Assembly: GCA_028691975.1 (NCBI GenBank)
Contig: JAQUYF010000003.1
Coordinates: 1-64,000 of the forward strand
Length of the DNA: 64,000 nucleotides
Direction of reading: 5' to 3'
Origin: Bacteroidales bacterium
GTDB taxonomy: Bacteria; Bacteroidota; Bacteroidia; Bacteroidales; UBA932
Part shown: piece after piece, positions 19,608-29,813 of the stretch
Layout of the letters: each line of letters starts with the position of its first letter
How positions within the stretch are numbered: the stretch's first letter is position 1
Notes under the pieces: generated by a model
What the model was told of the DNA's origin: nothing
The model's input: the letters and a program-made list of their open reading frames with translations, nothing else
Databases searched by the model: none
Translations under genes and position numbers: made by a program

Positions 19608-21623
19608 ATGAGACGTATTTTTATTTTGTTTACATCAATGGTTTTGGTAGTTACATCATGTGTACGCTATCAGGAGCCGCAGACGGATAAGGACAAACCT
19701 TCCGAAGATCTTGTGCTTGATTTCGCTTTTGAGACCAGGACCGAGAGAACAATAACTGTTACTGCAATTATTGAATTGGGTAAAGGCGCCGCAGGTGTGC
19801 TTTTCATTGTGTTTGTTGAAAACCCTTACGGAGAAGAGGGAGAGAGAAATTCGGAGATATTGCCTATTTATCAAGGCTATACGGAGGCATCCGGAAAGTT
19901 GACAATTCCAATTAACATACCGAACAGTACAGAGAGAATATATGTACTTCCGGAGTATGCAGGCTTTGGCCCAATGCTGGATTTCTCAACCAAGGACTTC
20001 GGTGAATCTCTTTCTCTTGATTTCAAGGGTACGCAGTTGCCTGAAGGGACGAAAACAAAAGCTGCAACAAAGGCATCCGTTGCACCTCGAGATGCGATAA
20101 AGAAGGGTGTCAATTACAATTTTTATACTTACTACACTGAGTCGGAATATAACGCAGCTGACGGAGTGTTGGATTCAGGTTGCGAACTTGTTTCTTATGA
20201 GGCACTCTCTACAGAGTTTAAGTCAATGGTTAATGACTGGTTCCCTGAGTCCGGCTTCAATTATAGTAGCGAGCTTACAACCGATTCCGATCTGTATATT
20301 GCAAGTGACGATACTGAAGTCTGGCTTACTTACATTGGCGATGGCGGTTATAGCAATAATAATCCGAATATTTGGAATTCTTTATATTTTTACACATATA
20401 CGGATGCTACAAAGCCGAATGCCACTTATTTCGAGCCTGGTCTTATAGCAAAGACTAACGCTATTCAACTGACTGCTGCGTTTATCAATACCTATCCGGA
20501 CAAGACCGCCTCAGGTACTAAAGTTCAGCTTTTGTACTGGAATGGCACAAAATACGTTTCTTCTTTCCCTGTAGGTACGTATATAGGATTTGCATTGGTT
20601 AACTTCGGGTACAAGAAGTCTAACGGTACTGTTGGCTTCAATATTGAACGTGGAAAAGAAAAATTCACAACGCATACATTGAATACCGACGGTCAGATTC
20701 ACGGTATTTTCCAATGGAGTGATCTCTATCAATGTTTTGTATTGGGTATGGAAAATTACAACGTGAAAGATGCAGACTTCAATGACCTGCTTCTGAAGAT
20801 TACAACGTCAAAGAAGGCAGACCTTGCAGTTGAGAGACCTACTCCTAATGTTTCGGCTCCGGAATATTCATACGCAGGTACTGTGGCATACGAAGATACA
20901 TGGCCTGACAAGGGAGATTATGATATGAATGATTTTGTGACGGACTATCAATATGACCTGATTAAGGTTGCAGGGACAAACACTATTTCGGGTATCAGGG
21001 TAACTTTCCACCCTCTTGCTGCCGGTGCCTCTCAGGTAAACGGTTTCGGAGTGCAGATACCTATCCTTACCACAAATATTGCAAGTGTTACCGGTGGTAC
21101 CCTTGAAGATGGTCAGACATTAGCTACTACGATTGTATATGATGATGTAAAAAGTGCTTTTGGTGGTGTGGAAGGGTTTGTAAATACGGTACATGGTAAG
21201 CCTGTGATTTCGGCTTCAACTGCTGTTATCGAATACACTTTCGTTACCCCTTTGAATGAGAAAAATGTCTATTTCAGCGGTATCAATCCTTTCCTGTATA
21301 AGGCTGAAGATCGTGGAAGAGAGATACACCTTGTCAATTATGCACCTACTTTAAAGGCCAATATGAACACATTCGGTACATTGTATGACAAGTCAGTTCC
21401 TTCCAGCGGCGTTTATTACAGAATGGATAATACATTCCCTTGGGCTGTAGATATAGCCAAGTCTCATTTGACAGTTTGGAAGTATCCAAGAGAAAAGATT
21501 AACATCAAAGATACTTATACTCACTTCGGCGGATGGGTGGACAATCCTCAGATTGTTTGGTATGATGCTACTGTTGCAGACAACATCGTTCCCGAAAACA
21601 TCTTTGTGAATGTGGAAGAGTAA
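19608..21623 (+). CDS. LruC domain-containing lipoprotein
   Basis: Lipobox VTSCVR; paired GMENYNVKDADFNDLLLKI and WPDKGDYDMNDFVTDYQYDL acidic motifs; 671 aa. Confidence 0.85.
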   Translation: MRRIFILFTSMVLVVTSCVRYQEPQTDKDKPSEDLVLDFAFETRTERTITVTAIIELGKGAAGVLFIVFVENPYGEEGERNSEILPIYQGYTEASGKLTIPINIPNSTERIYVLPEYAGFGPMLDFSTKDFGESLSLDFKGTQLPEGTKTKAATKASVAPRDAIKKGVNYNFYTYYTESEYNAADGVLDSGCELVSYEALSTEFKSMVNDWFPESGFNYSSELTTDSDLYIASDDTEVWLTYIGDGGYSNNNPNIWNSLYFYTYTDATKPNATYFEPGLIAKTNAIQLTAAFINTYPDKTASGTKVQLLYWNGTKYVSSFPVGTYIGFALVNFGYKKSNGTVGFNIERGKEKFTTHTLNTDGQIHGIFQWSDLYQCFVLGMENYNVKDADFNDLLLKITTSKKADLAVERPTPNVSAPEYSYAGTVAYEDTWPDKGDYDMNDFVTDYQYDLIKVAGTNTISGIRVTFHPLAAGASQVNGFGVQIPILTTNIASVTGGTLEDGQTLATTIVYDDVKSAFGGVEGFVNTVHGKPVISASTAVIEYTFVTPLNEKNVYFSGINPFLYKAEDRGREIHLVNYAPTLKANMNTFGTLYDKSVPSSGVYYRMDNTFPWAVDIAKSHLTVWKYPREKINIKDTYTHFGGWVDNPQIVWYDATVADNIVPENIFVNVEE

Positions 21624-21644
21624 GAGTTGATGGATAGTTATATC

Positions 21645-21680
21645 AAAGGGGATGGCTAATAAGTAGTCATCCCCTTTTTT
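21645..21680 (+). terminator. Rho-independent terminator downstream of the LruC gene
   Basis: aaaggggatggctaataagtagtcatcccctttttt: 10-bp perfect stem (21645-21654/21668-21677) followed by T tract. Confidence 0.85.
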
Positions 21681-21700
21681 AGATCCATGGATCACACGGA

Positions 21701-22930
21701 CTATTTGGACAGTGCGGCAATGGCGCTGCCTATAAGGTTTACGTTTTGTGCCTGATTGAAGACAACCTGAGTCTTCGGCATTCCGAAGTCACCTAAAAGA
21801 GCATTGATGCCATCCATCACTATTTCATGGTAATCCTTTCCGAAATCGTATTTGCTCCAAAACAGGCTGCCGTCGGCTGTAACGAGTACTTTCCTGACAG
21901 GTTTCCTGTCTAACGAAGACAGTTTGACTATGAGTCCGGCAAGGGATGCGGCCACAAGCAAAGCAGAACGTCTGTAGATCTGGCATGCAACGGTTACATA
22001 TTGCTCTTCGTGAATGTCAGGATAGTTCATCATGTCTGTCAAGTCCTTGGCATTGAAGTTTTTATCAAATTTGTTCAGGGGAAAAGAGGATTGCATCACC
22101 TCTCCCAAATACATTCCTGATACTGCCTTTTCAAAGCGTTGACGTCCACGGCTGCCAGAGTTGAAATCGACAAATTCATCAATCTTTGTCAGATAAGGAG
22201 GCCTGAAGTTGCCTGACTCAAAGTTAACAGGTATATCAGAACTGAAGTCGACACCTTTCATTCCCTTGATCTTACCTATAGCTGAGGCGGGTATCATGGC
22301 GGCCATATTGGTACCGGTACCTACAATCAGGCCGATGTAGGCATCGTATCCCGGAATGGCCATACCTGCAAACAGACTTGCTACAGTGTCGTTTATGACC
22401 TTGATTCCCGTGAATTTAGGGGTTGTATTTTTATTCAGGTAGTTTAGCAGGTGTTCTCCGACAGGCTTACCCTCCATTTCAGGGATATTCACACCTTTGG
22501 TCCAATATTTTAGCTTAGCGTCTCCATTTTGCAGAGAATCTGCAGGATAGGAGAAGCAATACCCGATAGGCATCTCCTTTTCGCGTACAAGCGAAATAAT
22601 CGGGTCGGCCATAGCCCGGAGCAACTTTTCTTCAGTATAGCCTGGCTCTTTGATCTTTTCAAGATTTTGCTTGATTCCCTGATTATTAGGGTGCACTTCT
22701 GTCTTTCCGTTGAGGATGGTGACTTTTGCCACTCGGTAGTTTGTACCACCAAGGTCCAACACTGTTGCCGTTCCCTCTACCTTGTCGGATTTAGGTTGGA
22801 TAAAAGTAGGAAGGCAGGCTAATTCATTGTTGCTGTCATCATTAGATAGACCTTCGTCAATTCTTCTCTGGAGTTCGTTGGCAATCTCTTTTAACTGTTC
22901 GCAAGAGAGTGCGAATATGTTTTCTGTCAT
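21701..22930 (-). CDS. Hexokinase family protein
   Basis: TATVLDLGGTNYRVAKV; GLIVGTGTNMAA; GSRGRQRFEKAVSGMYLGE. Confidence 0.88.
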   Translation of the reverse strand: MTENIFALSCEQLKEIANELQRRIDEGLSNDDSNNELACLPTFIQPKSDKVEGTATVLDLGGTNYRVAKVTILNGKTEVHPNNQGIKQNLEKIKEPGYTEEKLLRAMADPIISLVREKEMPIGYCFSYPADSLQNGDAKLKYWTKGVNIPEMEGKPVGEHLLNYLNKNTTPKFTGIKVINDTVASLFAGMAIPGYDAYIGLIVGTGTNMAAMIPASAIGKIKGMKGVDFSSDIPVNFESGNFRPPYLTKIDEFVDFNSGSRGRQRFEKAVSGMYLGEVMQSSFPLNKFDKNFNAKDLTDMMNYPDIHEEQYVTVACQIYRRSALLVAASLAGLIVKLSSLDRKPVRKVLVTADGSLFWSKYDFGKDYHEIVMDGINALLGDFGMPKTQVVFNQAQNVNLIGSAIAALSK

Positions 22931-22939
22931 AGTTGTAAG

Positions 22940-24019
22940 TTATTTCGTGTCAAATGAATAGTAAGTCGTGGTAGAATAAGTTTCTCCAGGGCGCAATACC
23001 GGAGAAGGAAACATAAAATGGTTGGGGGCATCGGGAAAATTTTGAGTTTCGAGAGCAACTCCCGTTCTATAGCTGTGCCGGTCTCCATTTCTGCCAACAT
23101 CCTTGCCGTCCATAAAGTTGCCGCTGTAAAACTGAAGTCCCTTTTGATCTGTCATAACCCTCATCGTGATACCGGTAGAAGGCTCATAGAGTTCTGCTGC
23201 AAAAGTCATTGCTTTCGGATTGCCTGAAGGCTTGTTGAGGACCCAGTTGTGGTCATATCCTCCGGCAAATGCTATCTGTTCGTAATCAAGTGTGTTAATT
23301 CTGTCTCCAATGGCAGTCGGGATTCTAAAGTCTAACGGTGTACCTTCAACAGGAATAATGGCACCTGTAGGAATAAGCTCACTGTCAACAGGGGTGAAGC
23401 TATCGGCATTGATAGTAAGTATATGAGTATTGGTAGTGTGTGCGGATGTTCCATGCAGGTTGAAATAGGCATGCGAGGTAAGATTGATAATGGTCGGAGC
23501 ATCTGTAGTAGCTTCATAGCTGATTTCCAATTTATTGTCAGGCAGGAGCGAATAAGTTACGGCAACTTTTAGATTGCCAGGATAACCTTCTTCTCCGTCT
23601 TTTGATAAATACTCCATCTTGACCTTATAGTTGCTCAGTTGCGTAGCTTTCCAAAGTTTTGAACTGAAGCCGTTGGTGCCGCCGTGCAGATGATTCTTTC
23701 CGTCATTGAGGGAGAGATGGTAAGTTGTACCGTCAAGGGTAAATTCTCCTTTTCCGATACGATTGCCGTATCTGCCGACAATCGGGCCGCAATTGATATC
23801 CGAAGAGTTGTAATACTCTTGAACAGTGTCATATCCCCAAACAACTTCGGTAGGAAGGCCGTTGGCTGCAGGGACAACGATGGAAGTGATTCGCGCGCCG
23901 TAATTGGTGACTTTGACCTCCATTCCGTTGCCGTTGTTCATTGTATAGATTTGAGCTGTTTCCTGAGTGCAGGAGAGCGATAAAAACACAATAAGAGTAA
24001 AAAGAGGAAAATTTTTCAT
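22940..24019 (-). CDS. galM: Aldose 1-epimerase
   Basis: NYGARITSIVVP; GRYGNRIGKGEFTLDG; NLTSHAYFNL; DHNWVLN. Confidence 0.95.
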   Translation of the reverse strand: MKNFPLFTLIVFLSLSCTQETAQIYTMNNGNGMEVKVTNYGARITSIVVPAANGLPTEVVWGYDTVQEYYNSSDINCGPIVGRYGNRIGKGEFTLDGTTYHLSLNDGKNHLHGGTNGFSSKLWKATQLSNYKVKMEYLSKDGEEGYPGNLKVAVTYSLLPDNKLEISYEATTDAPTIINLTSHAYFNLHGTSAHTTNTHILTINADSFTPVDSELIPTGAIIPVEGTPLDFRIPTAIGDRINTLDYEQIAFAGGYDHNWVLNKPSGNPKAMTFAAELYEPSTGITMRVMTDQKGLQFYSGNFMDGKDVGRNGDRHSYRTGVALETQNFPDAPNHFMFPSPVLRPGETYSTTTYYSFDTK

Positions 24020-24068
24020 ATATTTATGTCCTAATTATAATTTTCAATAAAAAACAACCTATAAATTT

Positions 24069-25874
24069 ATGAAACATTTTTGGATTACAGCACTTTTAAT
24101 TCTTATATCGGCCACTTCATTTGCTCAATGGCAGCCTGCAGGTGACAGGATTAAGACTCGGTGGGCTGACAACGTTGACCCTCAGAATCCACTTCCCGAG
24201 TATCCACGGCCTATTATGCAACGGGCACAGTGGCAAAATTTGAATGGGCTTTGGGATTATGCAATCCTCCCTGCAGGACAAATTCCTTCAGAATTTCAGG
24301 GTCGGATACTTGTCCCTTTTGCTGTCGAATCGAGTCTTTCGGGAGTAGGGAAAAAGGTGGGTGAGGAGAATGAAATATGGTACACGAGAAGTTTTAATAT
24401 ACCGGGGAAATGGAGTGGAAAGAGAATACTTCTTCACTTTGGAGCAGTTGACTGGAAGGCGGATGTTTGGGTAAATAATATTAAGGTTGGAAGTCATACC
24501 GGTGGATATACTTCGTTTGAGTTTGACATTACGGCTGCTTTGGTCAAGGGCGAGAATACTCTGAAAGTGAAAGTGTGGGATCCAGCAAATAAAAGTTTTC
24601 AACCTCGTGGAAAGCAGGTTGCTGAGCCGAGAGGTATCTGGTACACTTCGGTTACTGGTATCTGGCAGACTGTATGGATAGAACCGGTACCTGAAAAGTA
24701 CATAGTATCTCTAAAGACTACGCCCGATCCGGATAGAAGTCTTTTTAGAGTTGAAGCTATTCTCTCACAATGTGATAAATCCGGCATCATTGAGGTCGTA
24801 TTTTCCGAAGGGGGAAAAGTAGTGGCTTCCGGAAAGTCACTTGTCGGCACTGCAGTGGAGGTATCAATAAAAGATCCTGAACTTTGGAGCCCACAGAAGC
24901 CGTTCCTGTATGATATGGAAGTATCTCTGATCAGCAACGGTACTGTAATAGACAGGGTTACAAGTTATGCGGCAATGCGCAAAATCTCTTACGCAAAAGA
25001 TAAAGACGGTATTATGCGCATGATGCTCAACAATAAAGCACTATTTCAATATGGTCCGCTTGATCAGGGATGGTGGCCTGACGGACTTTACACGGCTCCG
25101 ACAGATGAGGCATTAGCATACGATATTGCCATGACTAAAGAGATGGGATTCAATATGATACGTAAGCATGTGAAGGTGGAGCCTGCCCGCTGGTATTATC
25201 ATTGTGATAAGCTTGGCGTCATTGTCTGGCAGGACATGCCGAGCGGTGACGGTTCTTCCCAATGGGATATGAGAGGTTTCTTTACAGGGACAGAGTATGA
25301 CCGTACTCCGGAGTCGGAAGCTAATTACCGTAAAGAGTGGAAAGAGATAATGGACTATCTTTACAGCTATCCTTGTATTGCAGTATGGGTTCCGTTTAAT
25401 GAGGGATGGGGGCAGTTTAAGACAAAGGAGATTGCGGTATGGACCAAACAATACGACCCTTCAAGACTTGTGAATTCTGCAAGTGGTGGCAATCATTTTG
25501 TATGCGGAGATATTCTCGATCTTCACAATTATCCGAACCCTGATATGTACCTGTATGATACACAGCGTGTAACGGTGTTGGGTGAGTACGGTGGCATCGG
25601 CTATGTCATCAAGGATCATATCTGGGAGCCGGATCGCAATTGGGGTTATGTCAAATTCAATAGTTCAGACGAAGTTACATCCGAGTATATCAAATATGCA
25701 GAGATGCTTAAGTCTATGATTAAGAGAGGCTTTTCGGCTGCTGTTTATACTCAGACCACTGATGTGGAGATAGAAGTTAACGGTCTTATGACATACGATC
25801 GCAAAGTTGTTAAACCTGACCTTGAGAAGATCAAAGAAATAAACACTTCTATATGTAACTCATTGGCAGAGTAA
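24069..25874 (+). CDS. Glycoside hydrolase family 2 (beta-galactosidase/glucuronidase-like)
   Basis: Signal peptide; WQNLNGLWDYAI; IRKHVKVEPARWYYHCDKLGVIVWQDMPSG; WVPFNEGWGQF; LGEYGGIGY. Confidence 0.93.
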   Translation: MKHFWITALLILISATSFAQWQPAGDRIKTRWADNVDPQNPLPEYPRPIMQRAQWQNLNGLWDYAILPAGQIPSEFQGRILVPFAVESSLSGVGKKVGEENEIWYTRSFNIPGKWSGKRILLHFGAVDWKADVWVNNIKVGSHTGGYTSFEFDITAALVKGENTLKVKVWDPANKSFQPRGKQVAEPRGIWYTSVTGIWQTVWIEPVPEKYIVSLKTTPDPDRSLFRVEAILSQCDKSGIIEVVFSEGGKVVASGKSLVGTAVEVSIKDPELWSPQKPFLYDMEVSLISNGTVIDRVTSYAAMRKISYAKDKDGIMRMMLNNKALFQYGPLDQGWWPDGLYTAPTDEALAYDIAMTKEMGFNMIRKHVKVEPARWYYHCDKLGVIVWQDMPSGDGSSQWDMRGFFTGTEYDRTPESEANYRKEWKEIMDYLYSYPCIAVWVPFNEGWGQFKTKEIAVWTKQYDPSRLVNSASGGNHFVCGDILDLHNYPNPDMYLYDTQRVTVLGEYGGIGYVIKDHIWEPDRNWGYVKFNSSDEVTSEYIKYAEMLKSMIKRGFSAAVYTQTTDVEIEVNGLMTYDRKVVKPDLEKIKEINTSICNSLAE

Positions 25875-28800
25875 TCAATAAAGTTCTACGTTGTTGATTA
25901 CGGGACAGGCACGTGAGCGTTTGACGGTGACTTTTACGGCGGTAGCAGGGCATGGCTTCCATCGAAGGATTCGTTTGTAGCCGATGGTCGTTCCCTCTGC
26001 TGTTTCTACCCATGGTTGGTTGTCACTTGAGCGACATTCTACCTTAAAGGATTCTATTCTCTGTCCTAAGGCTATGTATTCTTGCAACATAATAGCACTG
26101 ATTGTTTGAGGTCTGTCCAAGTTTATAGTAAATGAACTTGTTGAGACTTTGTCGTCAGTTGTCCAGTAAGTGTCATACAATCCGTCAGTCAGATGTGCAG
26201 CTGCATATTTGGACTTTCTACTTCTCGTGTTGGACGCGGTTACCGTGGCATTTGCAGCCAAATTATGGCCGAAGGCTTTTTCCCGAGCTGCTCGAAATTC
26301 CATCAGTCGTGCCGAGTCGGCAGGGTGGATGCGTCCGCGGCGGTCAGGTGGTACATTCAATATCAGGTTGGCATTTCTGCCTACTGAATTGCAGTATATC
26401 GTCATAAGTTCATCAACAGACTTTACCTTATCGTCGGTAGAAGAGGAGTAAAACCACCCCGGACGTATGGAAACATCCGCTTCGGCCGGAATCCAGGAGG
26501 CTCCGTCACGATTGCCGTGATTGAGGATTTCAGATGAAGGAGCTTTTAGCCCGGGCTCAAACCCTTCAACATCGAGCCTTGACCAGTTGGTCTCTCCTGC
26601 AAAGCCATTCTCATTGCCTACCCAGTGACATCCTGGCCCTACATCGCTGAATATCACTGCGTATGGAGAGTTGAGATAGACACTGTTGTTGAAAAGTGGC
26701 CAGTCATACTCCTGAATCTTCTCTTTTGAGCCGTTCGCTCCGTCAAACCACTGTTCGAAGAGTGGTCCGTAGCGGGCATGAACTTCTTTAATAGTGTTGG
26801 CAAAGACCTCATTGTACTCAGGTGTTCCGTAAGCAGGGTGATTCTGGTCCCATGGTGAAATATAGACTCCCAATTTAATGCCTTCAGCTTTACAGGCTTC
26901 AGAAAGTTCTTGCAGTACGTCACCCTTGCCGCCTCTCCACTTGCTCTCGCGTACAGTATGGGAGCTGTATTTGCTTGGCCACAGGCAAAATCCGTCATGG
27001 TGCTTTGCCGTGATTATGATTGCAGTCATTCCTGCATTCTTCGCCACTTTTGCCCACTGACGACAGTCAAGTGCTTCAGGAGCAAATACTTCAGGGTTCT
27101 CTTTTCCATCACCCCATTCAACATCCGTAAATGTGTTGGGTCCAAAATGTACGAACATATAGTATTCCATCTTCTGCCACGCTAACTGCTGCGGTGAAGG
27201 TGTGGGTCCGAAAGGAGCTACCGGATCTTCTATAATGCATATCTGATGAGCGTTACCGGATTGGAATGCCACCGGACCTGCCATTTGTACAAGTTTGTTG
27301 TCTTTATCCAGCAGGGAGATTTGCTGCGGCGCAACGGCAAATGTGACAGTGCGGCTATCGCCGGTCGGGATGAAAACCCGCTCATATCCTACAAGGTACT
27401 TGAGAGGTGCCTTTAATTTGCTGTTTGGAAATGAGGCAAAGAGTTGAACAACTTCTTCTCCGTCACAGGATCCTGTGTTAGTGACGTGTACAGTGACCTT
27501 TACAGTGTCACCGACAACCCCTTCTATTTCATCCATCATGCAGTCAAAAGTTGTGTAACTTAGCCCATATCCGAATTCATATAAAGGTTTACCTTTGAAA
27601 TATCGATATGTCCTGCCATCCATACTGTAATCGTCAAATTCAGGTATGTCATCAATATTCCTGTAAAAAGTAACCGGAAGCTTGCCTGAAGGATTGTAGT
27701 CTCCGAAAAGAACGTCGGCCACAGCATTTCCTCCCTCTTGCCCGGGATACCAAACCTCTAAGATAGCAGGTATATTTTCGGCCTCCCAATTGATTGCAAC
27801 AGCACTTCCATTGCATAGAACAAGAGCTGTCGGCTTTCCGAGAGCCATTATTTTACGTGCAAGATTGCTCTGTATTTGTGGTAACTGTATGTCGAGTCTG
27901 TCCCCCTTTTCAAATCCTTTTACCTTGACAGGCATCTCTTCACCTTCAAGTTGAGGGCTTAGCCCCATACATAAAATGACAATATCCGCATCTTCGGCAA
28001 CATCAATGGCTTTCGATTCAAGATCCTCAGGCTTTTCCCATAGAAGTCTTGTCATCGGATATTCAGTATCATTTTGAAAAAAAGTCATTAAGAGGGGATA
28101 TGCTTTACCCCCTTCGAGAGAGACCTTTTCATATCTCTTCTGCGGCTGATGCGAATCGTTGCACTTTGCAATCTCTGTGTTGTCTATGTAAAGTGTAAAG
28201 CCATTAAAACCCTCGCCTCCGATATAGTACTCTCCTGTTACAGGGGGAACAAAATAGCCTGACCATTTTACCGAGAAATGCTCATAATCACCTCCGGCAG
28301 GGGAGCTATTCCACCATCTGAAGTCTACAGTTGAGTCAATTCGAGATAATTGTCGTTTTCCGCTCAGGTCGCTACTTCTGTAGTACTCTCCTATTAATCC
28401 GTTGATAGTCAGTGTGCTGTCCGTGTATAAGTATTTATAATCGATTACTGTCAGATAAGGAAGTGTTTCGGCAAGTCTGCACCCTGGGGCATAAACCACC
28501 TCGGCATCTGTTATCTTTGTCTTAATGCCGTCAAGTAGTGTGATCGGATGTGTCGGAAATCCATTATAGTTGGCAAGCAGCACATCAGTATCATCTCCGT
28601 TAGGGCCTATGACGGCAATTTTTTTTACATCCTTCGAAAAAGGAAGCGTACCGTTGCTGTTTTTAAGTAGAACTATAGATTTTTGTGCCGCTTTACGTGC
28701 AAGAGAGCGATGCTCTTCGCTCTCAACTACGCTGTATGGGATAGAAGAGTATGGCACCTCTGATTCCCTGTCAAACTGACCAAGCTTCATGCGGGCTATA

Positions 28801-29813
28801 ATGATCCTTTTTACTGCCTTGTTTAAGTCATCTTCTGTCAAAAGCCCCTCATTTACGGCATCCACCAAGTACTTGTAGGAGGTGCCGCAATTAAGATCTG
28901 TTCCGGAGCGTACTGCCAGTGCTGCAGCCTCTTTTGGCCCCTCCATCATATTGTGTGCATCTTCGTTGTAAAAGTCTGCAATCGCCCAGCAATCTGAGAC
29001 AATATAGCCGTCAAAGCCCCACTCTTTACGAAGCAGGTCGGAAAGATATTTGTTGCCACAGCAAGGCATACCGTCCAGTCTATTGTATGCACACATGATC
29101 GATGCAACTTTACTTTCCTGCACAACTTTTTTAAACTGAGGCGTGTAGGTCTCCAAAAAGTCATAGTCCGAAGGCTTTACATCAAACGAATGGCGATTGT
29201 ATTCAGGACCGCTGTGAACGGCAAAATGCTTTGCCGTAGCGATGCTCTTGAGGTATTTGGGGTCATCTCCCTGAAGTCCCCTGATATATTGAACGGCAGT
29301 TTCTCCGGTTAGATATGGATCCTCTCCATAGGTCTCCATACCGCGCCCCCATCGAGGGTCACGGACTATGTTTATATTTGGAGTAAAGAATGTTAAACCT
29401 CTGTAAATCCCTCTTTTGTTGTGAGATACGAAGTCGTTATATTTGGCTCTTGCCTCATCTGATACGGCATTCCCTATTTCATGCATCATCTCTCTGTCCC
29501 ACATTGCCGCCATACCTATTGCCTGCGGAAATACTGTGGCCTTACCGGCTCGAGCGACACCGTGCAAACATTCATTCCAGTGGTTGTAAGCAGGGATTCC
29601 AAGCCTTTCAATTGCCGGAGAGTCATATCTTAAGAATGCGACTTTTTCCTCAAGAGTCATTCGTGAGATAAGGTCATCCGCTCTTGTTTCAAAGTCAAGT
29701 GAGCTGTCTCTGTAAGCAGGAGTCTCTCTGCATGAGACTATTGAGACAATTAGTGAGCAAATTGCCGAAGTTCGGATGATAGCACGGCGGAGAGCATGTC
29801 TGTGTTGTTTCAT
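25875..29813 (-). CDS. Fusion glycosidase: GH3 (with PA14 insert and Fn3-like domain) - GH29 alpha-L-fucosidase - F5/8 type C domain
   Basis: N-terminal lipoprotein signal and GH3 motifs (KHFAVHSGPEYNRHSFD, GFDGYIVSDCWAI), PA14-like GLIGEYYRSSDLSGKR...GEYYIGGEGFNGF, then APFGPTPSPQQLAWQKMEYYMFVHFGPNTFTDVEWG and AKHHDGFCLWPSKYS (GH29), then a discoidin-like C-terminus. Confidence 0.92.
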   Translation of the reverse strand: MKQHRHALRRAIIRTSAICSLIVSIVSCRETPAYRDSSLDFETRADDLISRMTLEEKVAFLRYDSPAIERLGIPAYNHWNECLHGVARAGKATVFPQAIGMAAMWDREMMHEIGNAVSDEARAKYNDFVSHNKRGIYRGLTFFTPNINIVRDPRWGRGMETYGEDPYLTGETAVQYIRGLQGDDPKYLKSIATAKHFAVHSGPEYNRHSFDVKPSDYDFLETYTPQFKKVVQESKVASIMCAYNRLDGMPCCGNKYLSDLLRKEWGFDGYIVSDCWAIADFYNEDAHNMMEGPKEAAALAVRSGTDLNCGTSYKYLVDAVNEGLLTEDDLNKAVKRIIIARMKLGQFDRESEVPYSSIPYSVVESEEHRSLARKAAQKSIVLLKNSNGTLPFSKDVKKIAVIGPNGDDTDVLLANYNGFPTHPITLLDGIKTKITDAEVVYAPGCRLAETLPYLTVIDYKYLYTDSTLTINGLIGEYYRSSDLSGKRQLSRIDSTVDFRWWNSSPAGGDYEHFSVKWSGYFVPPVTGEYYIGGEGFNGFTLYIDNTEIAKCNDSHQPQKRYEKVSLEGGKAYPLLMTFFQNDTEYPMTRLLWEKPEDLESKAIDVAEDADIVILCMGLSPQLEGEEMPVKVKGFEKGDRLDIQLPQIQSNLARKIMALGKPTALVLCNGSAVAINWEAENIPAILEVWYPGQEGGNAVADVLFGDYNPSGKLPVTFYRNIDDIPEFDDYSMDGRTYRYFKGKPLYEFGYGLSYTTFDCMMDEIEGVVGDTVKVTVHVTNTGSCDGEEVVQLFASFPNSKLKAPLKYLVGYERVFIPTGDSRTVTFAVAPQQISLLDKDNKLVQMAGPVAFQSGNAHQICIIEDPVAPFGPTPSPQQLAWQKMEYYMFVHFGPNTFTDVEWGDGKENPEVFAPEALDCRQWAKVAKNAGMTAIIITAKHHDGFCLWPSKYSSHTVRESKWRGGKGDVLQELSEACKAEGIKLGVYISPWDQNHPAYGTPEYNEVFANTIKEVHARYGPLFEQWFDGANGSKEKIQEYDWPLFNNSVYLNSPYAVIFSDVGPGCHWVGNENGFAGETNWSRLDVEGFEPGLKAPSSEILNHGNRDGASWIPAEADVSIRPGWFYSSSTDDKVKSVDELMTIYCNSVGRNANLILNVPPDRRGRIHPADSARLMEFRAAREKAFGHNLAANATVTASNTRSRKSKYAAAHLTDGLYDTYWTTDDKVSTSSFTINLDRPQTISAIMLQEYIALGQRIESFKVECRSSDNQPWVETAEGTTIGYKRILRWKPCPATAVKVTVKRSRACPVINNVELY

